Source of the DNA: an uncultured Muribaculaceae bacterium
Lineage (GTDB): Bacteria; Bacteroidota; Bacteroidia; Bacteroidales; Muribaculaceae
Direction of reading: 5' to 3'
NCBI GenBank assembly: GCA_910576775.1
Contig: CAJTJV010000006.1
Coordinates: 1-64,000 of the forward strand
Length of the DNA stretch: 64,000 bases
Position numbers and translations under genes: made by a program. The notes beneath the pieces are model-generated. The model worked only from the letters and a program-made list of their open reading frames with translations. It ran no database searches and was not told the origin of the DNA. This document shows positions 26,906 through 35,458 of this stretch, piece by piece. How positions within the stretch are numbered: the first letter of the stretch is position 1; each line of letters opens with the position of its first letter.

Positions 26906-26938
26906 TCGCCGGACATATACGGCCAAATGAAAAAGCAG

Positions 26939-27287
26939 AGAGTCCCGGAGGGCAGCCGGCACATCGATGGTTCGTGCCCCATCGCGAGTCCCGGAGGGAC
27001 GCTTTATCCGAGAACCCCGTGCTTTAGCGCGGGGCAGGAGATGATATATGTATGAGTCTCGGAGAGACGTCTCATGTGAGCCTATTGACATAAGACGTCT
27101 CTCCGAGACTTGGATATGCTGCCGGATATGTACCCCGGCATGAATGCCGGGGCTTTCGGATGAAACGCCTCTCCGAGGCTATCGATGTCACCATGAGAGC
27201 TTCCTGTACGTGTTGCTACATGGCTCCTCTCCGAGGCTCTTGTTCGGTATCGGGGCGGGGTCTTCCATTTCAGCGCTCACCCGAGGC
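26939..27287 (-). repeat. Mosaic hairpin repeat, copy F
   Basis: Read on the minus strand, in the sense of folA, it has three GCCTC-type units, the first degenerate one (27275-27287) only 3 nt after the folA stop, then 27225-27237 and 27166-27178; the ccccggc hairpin (27133-27152); the long hairpin with perfect 18-bp arms (27055-27072 and 27093-27110); the ccccgtgc hairpin (about 27014-27034); and GTCCC-GGA units near 26941 and 26987. Confidence 0.85.
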
Positions 27288-27289
27288 TT

Positions 27290-27772
27290 TCATGTTGGCA
27301 TGGTTCTGTGCAGGGTGATGAAGCGTGCAGACGGATTGGTATCGGCAAACTCTATTTTTTCTATTGCAAAATCGTCAAGGGGGATGGTCGGGAAGAAGGT
27401 ATCCGGCTCCGCGCCTACTGCATCTATGACGGTGAGGTCGAGCACATCGGCAAGAGGAAGTGCGAGAGCGTAAATCTGAGCTCCGCCAATAACGAAAATC
27501 TCGCTGTCTCCGGCCATGGCAATGGCTTCGTCGAGCGATGCCGCGCGTTCAGCTCCCGGGGCGGAAAACGATTCGTTGCGGCTCACCACGATATTGCGAC
27601 GGCCGGGGAGAGCGCCCGATGGCAGAGAGTCGAAAGTCCTGCGCCCCATTATCAATGTATGTCCCATGGTGAGAGACTTGAAGCGGCGCAAGTCGGCCCG
27701 CAAATGGAAAAGCATGTCGCCACGGCTGCCGATGGCACCATTGCGGTCTATAGCAACTATTATGTGTATCAT
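27290..27772 (-). CDS. folA: Dihydrofolate reductase
   Basis: A 160-residue enzyme that reduces dihydrofolate to tetrahydrofolate with NADPH. It shows IIVAIDRNGAIG at the N-terminus, LFHLRADLRRFK with the catalytic acid at Asp28, TLIMGRRTFDSLP with the NADPH-binding Gly-Arg-Arg-Thr, and VIGGAQIYALALP. Length is normal. It lies 4 bp downstream of thyA, whose product makes the dihydrofolate it reduces. Copy F of the mosaic repeat begins right after its stop. Confidence 0.93.
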   Translation of the reverse strand: MIHIIVAIDRNGAIGSRGDMLFHLRADLRRFKSLTMGHTLIMGRRTFDSLPSGALPGRRNIVVSRNESFSAPGAERAASLDEAIAMAGDSEIFVIGGAQIYALALPLADVLDLTVIDAVGAEPDTFFPTIPLDDFAIEKIEFADTNPSARFITLHRTMPT

Positions 27773-27776
27773 ACTG

Positions 27777-28571
27777 TCAGACGGAAACGTCGGCCTTGAT
27801 ATGCGGATGCGGGTCGTAGCCTTCGAGTGTGAAATCGGAATATTTGAAATCGAAGATGTCCTTCACCTCCGGGTTGATAATCATACGCGGCAGCGGACGT
27901 GGCTCGCGTGTCAGTTGCAGACGCGCCTGGTCGAGATGGTTGAGATAGAGATGTGCGTCGCCGAGAGTGTGCACGAAATCACCGGCCTCAAGCCCTGTCA
28001 CCTGTGCCATCATCTGCAACAGCAACGCATATGACGCGATATTGAAAGGAACGCCCAGAAAGCAGTCGGCACTGCGCTGATAAAGCTGGAGACTCAGGCG
28101 CCCGTCGGCGACATAGAACTGGAAAAAGGCGTGGCACGGCGGCAAATTCATATTCGGCAGGTCGGCCACATTCCAGGCACTGACGATTATACGGCGGGAA
28201 TCCGGATTATGCTTAATCTGCTCCACGGCCTCGGCAATCTGGTCGATAGCACCTCCGGAATAATCGGGCCACGAACGCCACTGATAGCCGTAGATGTGGC
28301 CGAGATTACCGTCGGCATCCGCCCATTCGTTCCATATCCTCACGCCGTTCTCCTGAAGATAATGCACATTGGTGTCGCCTTTAAGGAACCACAGCAGTTC
28401 GTGGATTATGGATTTTAGATGCAATTTCTTGGTTGTGACAAGCGGAAAGCCGTAGGAAAGGTTGAATCGCATCTGATAGCCGAACACGGATTTCGTACCT
28501 GTGCCCGTACGGTCGTGCTTGACGGTGCCGTGCTCGAGGATATGACTCAGAAGGTCTTGATATTGTTTCAT
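27777..28571 (-). CDS. thyA: Thymidylate synthase
   Basis: A 264-residue ThyA-type enzyme (E. coli length) that converts dUMP to dTMP using methylene-tetrahydrofolate. The catalytic cysteine is Cys146 in LPPCHAFFQF; the dUMP phosphate-binding arginines appear in the early DRTGTGTKS and PDSRRIIVSAWN blocks, and the folate-binding YLNHLDQ region is near the end. Its start overlaps the stop of the upstream 4Fe-4S protein (ATGA), and folA follows after 4 bp, so the three form one operon. Confidence 0.95.
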   Translation of the reverse strand: MKQYQDLLSHILEHGTVKHDRTGTGTKSVFGYQMRFNLSYGFPLVTTKKLHLKSIIHELLWFLKGDTNVHYLQENGVRIWNEWADADGNLGHIYGYQWRSWPDYSGGAIDQIAEAVEQIKHNPDSRRIIVSAWNVADLPNMNLPPCHAFFQFYVADGRLSLQLYQRSADCFLGVPFNIASYALLLQMMAQVTGLEAGDFVHTLGDAHLYLNHLDQARLQLTREPRPLPRMIINPEVKDIFDFKYSDFTLEGYDPHPHIKADVSV

Positions 28572-29434
28572 TTTTCGGTTCTGGAAGATGTAGCGACGTT
28601 ACCTCCGGCAGCCGGCCGTCCTTTGGCGGAACCATTACCTCCGACAGCCTGCATCATAGGCATATCGAGGCGGAAACGTCCTGTTTTATAAAGAATGGCG
28701 TCATTGGGGCATACCGTCGTACAGTCGAAGCATACCACACACCGAGAATTATTGACAATCTTTTCCGGCAGTTTTATGCACTGCGCCTTACATACGCGCT
28801 CACATTCACCGCAGTTTATGCATTTGTCGGGGTCTATCTCTATATGGAAATATGATTTGGAACCGACATAGCCTAAAATAGTGCCTACCGGACATACAGT
28901 GCTGCAGCCTATACGTCCGTTTTTCCATGCCGCACAAGCTACTGCACAAGCTGTAACCGCCGCCACAGCAAGCGACGAGGCGGTAAAACTTACCGCCGAC
29001 GGGTTAAGACCCAGAGGGCGCGCCACAAGCTCCCCTACCATCCGGGCATAGGAGCTGTAGGGGTCGAAAAGCGTGGGGAAGAACGATCCGCCGATAATAA
29101 AAGTGGCTAAGGCTATAATCAGGAATATGACGCGTGTACGCTGCGATGGTGCCACATATCGGTATGAACAGCGGCGTCGACCCGCAAGACGCCCGACTGC
29201 CGACACACAATCCATCAGTGTACCCATCGGACATGCTGTCGAGCAATAGATACGGCCATATATCAATGTAATGACAAGCCAGAAAAGAAGACACACCGAA
29301 GCACCTGAAAGCAAGGCGGTGAGTATCTGCATACGTACAAACACACTGTCATAGCCTGCAAGCAGTGCCCATGTAGGCACCGCCATGGCAATCAGCGATA
29401 TAACAATTCGTGCTATTCTTACCGGCTTATACAT
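28568..29434 (-). CDS. Membrane 4Fe-4S-binding protein (NapH/CcoG-like)
   Basis: A 288-residue protein with about four membrane spans. Two cysteine pairs follow spans, in CSTACPMGT and CSTVCPVGT, as in NapH-type membrane ferredoxins. Near the C-terminus are two classical 4Fe-4S motifs, CINCGECERVC with a following Cys-Ile, and CVVCFDCTTVCP. Such proteins pass electrons between the quinone pool and a periplasmic or cytoplasmic partner; the partner is not visible here. The ATG ending at 29434 begins the first span; a longer in-frame version to 29515 has no sensible N-terminus. It is the first gene of the operon with thyA and folA. Confidence 0.8.
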   Translation of the reverse strand: MYKPVRIARIVISLIAMAVPTWALLAGYDSVFVRMQILTALLSGASVCLLFWLVITLIYGRIYCSTACPMGTLMDCVSAVGRLAGRRRCSYRYVAPSQRTRVIFLIIALATFIIGGSFFPTLFDPYSSYARMVGELVARPLGLNPSAVSFTASSLAVAAVTACAVACAAWKNGRIGCSTVCPVGTILGYVGSKSYFHIEIDPDKCINCGECERVCKAQCIKLPEKIVNNSRCVVCFDCTTVCPNDAILYKTGRFRLDMPMMQAVGGNGSAKGRPAAGGNVATSSRTEK

Positions 29435-29438
29435 ACCG

Positions 29439-29446
29439 CAAAGATA
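29439..29446 (-). promoter_or_regulatory. Candidate -7 box very close to the 4Fe-4S gene start
   Basis: TATCTTTG on the minus strand, with TTTC (near TTTG) 20 bases upstream. The predicted transcription start falls at about 29432, inside the ATG at 29434, so the transcript would be leaderless or the true start codon lies further in. Confidence 0.4.
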
Positions 29447-29614
29447 CGAATAAGTTGAGAGCATATGAAAATTTATTTTCAATTTGCCGAGCGGTAGTAT
29501 CTTCGATGGAGTCAAAGACAGGTGTTATTTTCCGGAAACTATTAATCAAACCGGATTTCGTACACCGGTTCTGCATATTCGCAGATTTTAAGATGAAAGC
29601 TCGGAAATATTTCG

Positions 29615-29622
29615 TACCTTTG
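29615..29622 (+). promoter_or_regulatory. Candidate -7 box for dnaE
   Basis: TACCTTTG fits TAnnTTTG; the start would fall near 29630, about 52 nt before the ATG at 29682. The -33 box is not evident. This position supports 29682 rather than 29634 as the dnaE start. Confidence 0.4.
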
Positions 29623-29681
29623 GCCTACATTTCGTGTCGCAAAGGCCGAATCTATTTCCAAGCTACTATCTCTCAACCCCT

Positions 29682-32600
29682 ATGTCGAATTTCGTACACC
29701 TGCACGTCCATTCGCAGTACTCCGTCCTCGACGGTCTGTCGTCTATCGGCGGTCTGATAAAAAAGGCTGTCGCCGACGGTATGCCTGCCCTCGCCCTCAC
29801 CGATCACGGCAACATGTTCGGTGCCAAATCTTTCTTCAACGACATAAAGAAGCACAACGGGAAGGTGAAAGACGATATCGCCAAGGCTCGCAAGGCTCTT
29901 GAAGAAGCTGAGAAAGAAGGACGCACAGAGGATGCCGAAGCCGCGCGCGCCGACATCGCAAAAGCCGAAAAGAAACGGCTCAAACCTATCCTCGGCTGTG
30001 AGATGTACGTCGCCAAAGGCTCAATGACAGACCGGAGCGACCCCAAGGACGGTGGAGCACACCTTATCGTGCTGGCCAAGAACGAGACAGGCTACAAGAA
30101 CCTTATCAAGCTCGTGAGCCGCGCATGGACCGAAGGCTTCTACCGCCATCCGCGTACCGACAAGGAACAGATTGCCGCCCATCACGAGGGACTTATCATC
30201 TGTTCGGCATGTCTCGGCGGGGAGATTCCACGCCTGCTGCGTAACGGCGATTTCGAAGCTGCCGACAAGGCCGTCGCCTGGTGGAAAAGTATTTTCGGCG
30301 AAGACTATTACATAGAGCTGCAGCGCCATAAGGCAACGATACCGCGTGCCAACCACGAAACGTATAATCTCCAGAAACAGATTGAGCCGCAACTTATCGA
30401 GCTTGCCCGCAAACACGATATCAAAGTCATCGCATCCAACGACGTACATTTCGTGGACGAGAGCGATGCAGAGGCTCACGACCGCCTGATATGTCTTTCG
30501 ACAAACCACCTTGTCAGCGATGAGAACCGCATGCTGTATTCCAAGCAGGAATGGTTCAAGACCACTGCAGAGATGGAGGCTGTATTCTCTGACATGCCCG
30601 AGGTCCTCTCCAACACACTCGAGATTGCCGAAAAAATCGAAGAATACGACATCGACCACGCCCCGATCATGCCAAATTTCGCCATCCCGGCGGAATTCGG
30701 CACTGAAGAAGAGTACCGCAGCCGAATCACCGAGCAGGAACTCTTCGACGAATTCACCCGCGACGAGAACGGCAATGTGATTCTCTCGCAGGAGGATGCG
30801 GAGAAAAAAATATCCAAACTCGGCGGCTACGAAAAGCTATACCGCATAAAATTCGAGGCAGACTACCTCAAGAAGATTACATATGAGGGTGCAGAGCGCC
30901 GCTACGGCTCGCCCCTCAGCCAGGAGGTCGACGACCGTATACGTTTCGAGCTGCACATCATGAAGACAATGGGTTTCCCGGGCTACTTTCTTATCGTGGA
31001 GGATTTCATCCGCGTGGGACGCAGCATGGGCGTCAGCATCGGACCCGGCCGTGGCTCCGCAGCGGGTTCTGTCGTGGCCTATTGCCTCGGCATAACACAG
31101 ATCGACCCACTGAAATACGACCTTCTGTTCGAACGCTTCCTCAACCCCGACCGCATATCACTCCCCGATATCGACGTGGATTTCGATGACGACGGACGCG
31201 AGACAGTGCTAAACTATGTCACAGAACACTACGGGGCCCCCAACGTGGCGCATATCATAACATACGGCACCATGGCGGCAAAATCCGCCATCAAGGATGT
31301 CGCCCGTGTCATGAACTTGCCGATACCGTTGTCGAACAAGCTCACCAAGCTTATTCCCAAGCATATGCCCGAGGATCCCAATAAGCCCGGCAAGGAACTC
31401 AAGCCTACCATCGACAACTGCATCCGGTACCTCCCGGAATTCCAGTCCGAGATGGAGAGCGACCCCACCGTCGACGAACTTATGCATTTCGCCGACAAAC
31501 TCGAAGGCACTGTCCGCAATATCGGCGTCCACGCCTGCGGAGTCATAATCTGCCGCGACGACGTCACCGACTGGGTTCCTGTCAGCACCGCTTCCGACAA
31601 GAACGGCGACCGCATCCTCGTCACCCAGTACGAAGGACGCGTAATCGAAGACACCGGTCTTATCAAAATGGACTTTCTGGGTCTGAAGACCCTCTCCATT
31701 ATCCGCGACGCCGTGGCAAACATAAAACATTCGCGCGGCATCGATATTGATATCGACACCATCCCCATCGACGACAAACTCACCTACGACCTCTATAGCC
31801 GCGGAGCGACAGTCGGTACATTCCAGTTCGAGTCGCCGGGTATGCAAAGGTACTTGCGCCAGCTCAGGCCGAGTGTCTTCGAGGATCTTATAGCCATGAA
31901 CGCCCTGTACCGCCCGGGACCAATGGAAAACATTCCGGAGTTCATCGCCCGCAAGCATGGTGAAAGCAAAATTGAATACGATATACCCGAAATGGAGGTA
32001 TATCTCAAAGATACCTACGGCATTACCGTCTATCAGGAACAGGTGATGCTCCTGTCGCGCCTGCTGGCAGGATTCACCCGCGGCGAAAGCGATACCCTCC
32101 GCAAAGCCATGGGCAAGAAGCTTATCGAGAAGATGAACCACCTCAAAGGCAAATTCCTTGAGGGAGGAACCGCGAAAGGACACAATGCACAGGTACTCGA
32201 GAAAATATGGAAGGAATGGGAGAAATTCGCCTCCTACGCATTCAACAAGAGCCACGCCACCTGCTACAGCTGGGTCGCATACCAGACCGCATATCTCAAA
32301 GCACACTACCCTGCCGAATTCATGGCTGCCGTACTGAGCCGAAACCTCGAGGATATCACCAAACTGACATTCTACATGGAGGAATGCCGCAACATGGGGC
32401 TTCAGGTGAAAGGGCCTGATGTCAACGAATCCTTCAGCAGCTTCAGCGTGAGCGAGCCTTCCGTTATACGCTTCGGCCTGATGGCAATAAAAGGCGTAGG
32501 CAACGACGTTGTGCGTGCAATTGTCGACGAGCGGGAAAACGGTGGCAAGTACACCGACATCTATGATTTCGTAGAACGTGTGCCGGCGCAGAGCATAAAC

Positions 32601-33500
32601 CGCCGCGTATTCGACAACCTCGTACTCGCCGGAGCTTTCGACTGCTTCGAGAATACCAAGCGGGAGGACCTTGTCGCCGAAATCGGCAAAAAGGGAGAAA
32701 CGGTATCCGAACTACTTCTGCGCTACGGCGCTCTTCGCCAACAGGAGACAAAGCAGGCCCAGAGCTCCCTCTTCGGCATGGACGACAGCGAGGTGCTCGA
32801 CTCCGCACGCCCGAAGATTCCTTCGATGCCGCGCTGGGAAAACCTTACAAGACTCAACCGCGAGCGCGACCTTGTAGGGATGTACCTTTCCGGACATCCG
32901 CTCGATCCATACTGGCTTGAAGTGAAATACGGCATGAGTTTCACGGCATCAGACAAAAATGAAACTGAAACCGCACTCCCACAGCCTGTGACTTTCGCCG
33001 GCATGGTAGTAGGAGTGGAAGAGAAGCGTACCCAGATAGGCACTATGACAATCCTCAAAATCGAGGATTTCTCCGCTACGGCTGAAATAACACTTTTTGA
33101 AAAGCAGAAAGCCCAGTTCGCACCACTGTGCGTGCCCGGTGCCGCGGTATCGGTGACGGGAACATTCAAGAATGTCCGCAACAGGACAACCGGTGCCACC
33201 AACCTTCGTTTCTCGGTCGACCGCATCACAGACCTCAACGGAATGAAAGGAAAACTACTGGGCGACATCACCCTCACCCTCACCCCTCCGGAGGTGCCGG
33301 CGCTGGACGCTCTTCTATCCGACGAGATTACAATGAAAGCCCCTGCAGACATGACAAAAACACCTGTCAACATCGAGATCTTCTCATCCGAGCATAGCCG
33401 CAAACTACGCTTCTCTTCGGCAATACGAGTGCCCATGACACGCAAATTCGTCGAAGAGCTTGAGAAACAGGGCTTCAATTTCGATATTGAAAAACGATAA
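29682..33500 (+). CDS. dnaE: DNA polymerase III alpha subunit
   Basis: A 1272-residue family C replicative polymerase. The PHP domain opens the protein (FVHLHVHSQYSVLDG, LTDHGNMFG) with most metal ligands kept. The palm carries GPGRGSAAGS (about 453) and the catalytic PDIDVDFDDDGR (about 495-506). The fingers follow (LIAMNALYRPGPM, FNKSHATCYSWVAYQ with the nucleotide-binding region), then a helix-hairpin-helix region (LMAIKGVGNDVV) and a C-terminal OB-fold (VTFAGMVVGVEEKRTQIG). The length is usual for Bacteroidota DnaE. The start at 29682 begins the PHP domain directly. trxA follows by 18 bp, a common pairing in this phylum. Confidence 0.95.
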   Translation: MSNFVHLHVHSQYSVLDGLSSIGGLIKKAVADGMPALALTDHGNMFGAKSFFNDIKKHNGKVKDDIAKARKALEEAEKEGRTEDAEAARADIAKAEKKRLKPILGCEMYVAKGSMTDRSDPKDGGAHLIVLAKNETGYKNLIKLVSRAWTEGFYRHPRTDKEQIAAHHEGLIICSACLGGEIPRLLRNGDFEAADKAVAWWKSIFGEDYYIELQRHKATIPRANHETYNLQKQIEPQLIELARKHDIKVIASNDVHFVDESDAEAHDRLICLSTNHLVSDENRMLYSKQEWFKTTAEMEAVFSDMPEVLSNTLEIAEKIEEYDIDHAPIMPNFAIPAEFGTEEEYRSRITEQELFDEFTRDENGNVILSQEDAEKKISKLGGYEKLYRIKFEADYLKKITYEGAERRYGSPLSQEVDDRIRFELHIMKTMGFPGYFLIVEDFIRVGRSMGVSIGPGRGSAAGSVVAYCLGITQIDPLKYDLLFERFLNPDRISLPDIDVDFDDDGRETVLNYVTEHYGAPNVAHIITYGTMAAKSAIKDVARVMNLPIPLSNKLTKLIPKHMPEDPNKPGKELKPTIDNCIRYLPEFQSEMESDPTVDELMHFADKLEGTVRNIGVHACGVIICRDDVTDWVPVSTASDKNGDRILVTQYEGRVIEDTGLIKMDFLGLKTLSIIRDAVANIKHSRGIDIDIDTIPIDDKLTYDLYSRGATVGTFQFESPGMQRYLRQLRPSVFEDLIAMNALYRPGPMENIPEFIARKHGESKIEYDIPEMEVYLKDTYGITVYQEQVMLLSRLLAGFTRGESDTLRKAMGKKLIEKMNHLKGKFLEGGTAKGHNAQVLEKIWKEWEKFASYAFNKSHATCYSWVAYQTAYLKAHYPAEFMAAVLSRNLEDITKLTFYMEECRNMGLQVKGPDVNESFSSFSVSEPSVIRFGLMAIKGVGNDVVRAIVDERENGGKYTDIYDFVERVPAQSINRRVFDNLVLAGAFDCFENTKREDLVAEIGKKGETVSELLLRYGALRQQETKQAQSSLFGMDDSEVLDSARPKIPSMPRWENLTRLNRERDLVGMYLSGHPLDPYWLEVKYGMSFTASDKNETETALPQPVTFAGMVVGVEEKRTQIGTMTILKIEDFSATAEITLFEKQKAQFAPLCVPGAAVSVTGTFKNVRNRTTGATNLRFSVDRITDLNGMKGKLLGDITLTLTPPEVPALDALLSDEITMKAPADMTKTPVNIEIFSSEHSRKLRFSSAIRVPMTRKFVEELEKQGFNFDIEKR

Positions 33501-33518
33501 CAGCATAAATTTACAGAA

Positions 33519-33836
33519 ATGACTTTTACAGATTCCAACATCAATGAGATAATAGCATCGGGAAAGCCGGTAGTTGTAGATTTCTGGGCCACATGGTGCG
33601 GCCCCTGCATGGCAATGGCTCCTATTGTTGAAGAAATAGCCAAGGAATACGAAGGCCGCGTTGTAATCGGCAAATACAACTGCGACGAAGAAAACGATTT
33701 CGCTACAGAATGTGGAATCAGAAGCCTTCCGACCCTTCTATTCTTCAAAAACGGAGTAAAAACCGATATCCGCCTCGTCGGCGGACAGAAAGCCGACGCC
33801 ATCCGCGCTAAAGTCGAAGCTCTACTCGCTCTCTGA
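33519..33836 (+). CDS. trxA: Thioredoxin
   Basis: A 105-residue cytoplasmic thioredoxin with no signal peptide. The redox motif WCGPC has Cys27 and Cys30. It keeps VVDFWATWCGPCMAM and the cis-proline segment SLPTLLFFKNG. It reduces protein disulfides using thioredoxin reductase. Downstream of dnaE by 18 bp and upstream of nnr by 5 bp, all on one strand. Confidence 0.94.
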   Translation: MTFTDSNINEIIASGKPVVVDFWATWCGPCMAMAPIVEEIAKEYEGRVVIGKYNCDEENDFATECGIRSLPTLLFFKNGVKTDIRLVGGQKADAIRAKVEALLAL

Positions 33837-33841
33837 CAGCA

Positions 33842-35458
33842 ATGAAGAATATATACTCTCCTGCCGACATAAAACGCATAACCGAAGCGACTATCGGCCG
33901 GCTTGAGGACATCGAGACCCTTGAGCCGGCTCATCGCGACGCTATGATGAACCGTCGCTCCGCTTTCATCGAAGAGGTCGGAGGCGCCGTAGCCGACGAA
34001 ATTCTCGAGTTCCGAGGACATGGTCGGGGCGATATTCTCGTCTTCGCCGGCGACGGCATATGCGGCGCCTACGCCCTGGAATGCGCGTCGGCTCTCGCTG
34101 CAGAGGGTGTAAAATCCAAGGTTATTCTTTTCAATATCGGAGGCAATCTGCTCAGCGCCGACACGGTAGCAGCACGCGACAAATTCATTGCCGCCGCCGG
34201 TCGCGACGCTCTGAACGAGGTTATAAATCCGGGACAGGATTTCCAGATGCCGCATATATCACGACGCACAACAGTTGTTGACGGTATCTTCGGCAGCGAC
34301 TACGGGAAGCCTCTCAAAGGCGGCTATCAGGCCGTGGCACGCTATATCAACGAGCATAACGCCCATGTAGTGGCAATCGACGTGCCGTCGGGCATGACTA
34401 CCGACCTGGCAGTAGGAATGATTAACCGTAATATCGTCCATGCAGAGCTTACTCTCACCCTCGTAGGGCCGACATTGTCATTCTTCATGCCCGAGAACTA
34501 TGAGCTGACAGGCCGGTGGAGAGTTCTCCCTGTTGCATTCGACGAAAAAGCGATGAACGAGACTCAGTGCTCGGCGCACCTCGTCGACTCCGGCGCCATA
34601 AACACCGTTCTTCCCAAACGCTCGCGCGCCGCATCGAAAAACGACCTCGGCCACACCCTTGTCTTCGCAGGCTCGTACGGCATGCTCGGGGCCGCCGTGC
34701 TCGCCACCCGTGCCGCCACACATTCGGGCTGCGGAAAGGTGACATGCCACGGACCGCGCTGTGCGTTCTTTGTTCTCCAGACCACAGTACCGTCGGCAAT
34801 GTTCACAACCGATGGCTCCGATATCGATATCAGGCATTTCGACGATCCCTTCGACGCAGACGGTGTAGCTGCCGGGCCTGGCATAGGCCGCTCCGAAGCG
34901 ACAGCAGCAGGACTGGAAAACTTTCTTAAAAGCTGCTATGCCTCGCGCAAGCCTCTCGTGCTTGACGCAGATGCCCTCAACATCATCGCCGAGCACCCAT
35001 CTATGCTCGATTTCATCCCTCCACGTTCCATAATCACTCCCCACGCCGGCGAATTCGACCGTCTTTTCGGCGTACAGAACTCACAGGGCACACGTCTGCT
35101 GCTCGCTCTCGAGATGTCCGCACGGTTGAAAATAACAATCGTCCTCAAAGGGCCTTGGACAGCGACCGTATGGGCCGACGGCTCTGTACTCGTCAACACC
35201 TCCGGAACCGAAGCTCTTGCCACGGCGGGAAGCGGCGACGTTCTGACCGGACTCATGGCCGGACTCGTAGCACAGAAAATGGCACCGGAAGTAGCTGCGG
35301 TAGCTGCGGTCTACGTCCACGGGGTTGCCGGCCGTCTCGCCGCCGAACGCAGCGGCATCGCCGGAACGACAGCAGAGGACATCGCAGCCTTCATAGGCCC
35401 TGCAATCGACACTATACTTAACCGGCGCTCCGACGCCTCTAAAACCACCGGAAAATGA
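33842..35458 (+). CDS. nnr: Bifunctional NAD(P)H-hydrate epimerase/dehydratase, epimerase motif degenerate
   Basis: A 538-residue fused NnrE-NnrD protein that repairs hydrated NAD(P)H. The C-terminal dehydratase half (about 265-530) looks intact: GHTLVFAGSYGMLGAA, the AAGPGIG block, VLDADALNI, ITPHAGEFDRL, VLKGPW and the ATAGSGDVLTGLMAG nucleotide-binding block. The N-terminal epimerase half keeps DGIFGSDYGKPL and VVAIDVPSGM, but the usual G-x-GNNGGDG strand-loop reads VFAGDGICGAYAL, lacking the Asn-Asn-Gly-Gly-Asp run, and the leading LMERAG-like helix reads AMMNRRS. The epimerase may thus be inactive or altered. The gene overlaps the next one (ATGA). Confidence 0.85.
   Translation: MKNIYSPADIKRITEATIGRLEDIETLEPAHRDAMMNRRSAFIEEVGGAVADEILEFRGHGRGDILVFAGDGICGAYALECASALAAEGVKSKVILFNIGGNLLSADTVAARDKFIAAAGRDALNEVINPGQDFQMPHISRRTTVVDGIFGSDYGKPLKGGYQAVARYINEHNAHVVAIDVPSGMTTDLAVGMINRNIVHAELTLTLVGPTLSFFMPENYELTGRWRVLPVAFDEKAMNETQCSAHLVDSGAINTVLPKRSRAASKNDLGHTLVFAGSYGMLGAAVLATRAATHSGCGKVTCHGPRCAFFVLQTTVPSAMFTTDGSDIDIRHFDDPFDADGVAAGPGIGRSEATAAGLENFLKSCYASRKPLVLDADALNIIAEHPSMLDFIPPRSIITPHAGEFDRLFGVQNSQGTRLLLALEMSARLKITIVLKGPWTATVWADGSVLVNTSGTEALATAGSGDVLTGLMAGLVAQKMAPEVAAVAAVYVHGVAGRLAAERSGIAGTTAEDIAAFIGPAIDTILNRRSDASKTTGK

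Noticed and set aside
26558..27289. Frames of 60-110 codons (for example 26470-26781 and 26722-27027)
   Set aside because: They run through inverted repeats, have no ribosome-binding context and translate to low-quality sequence.
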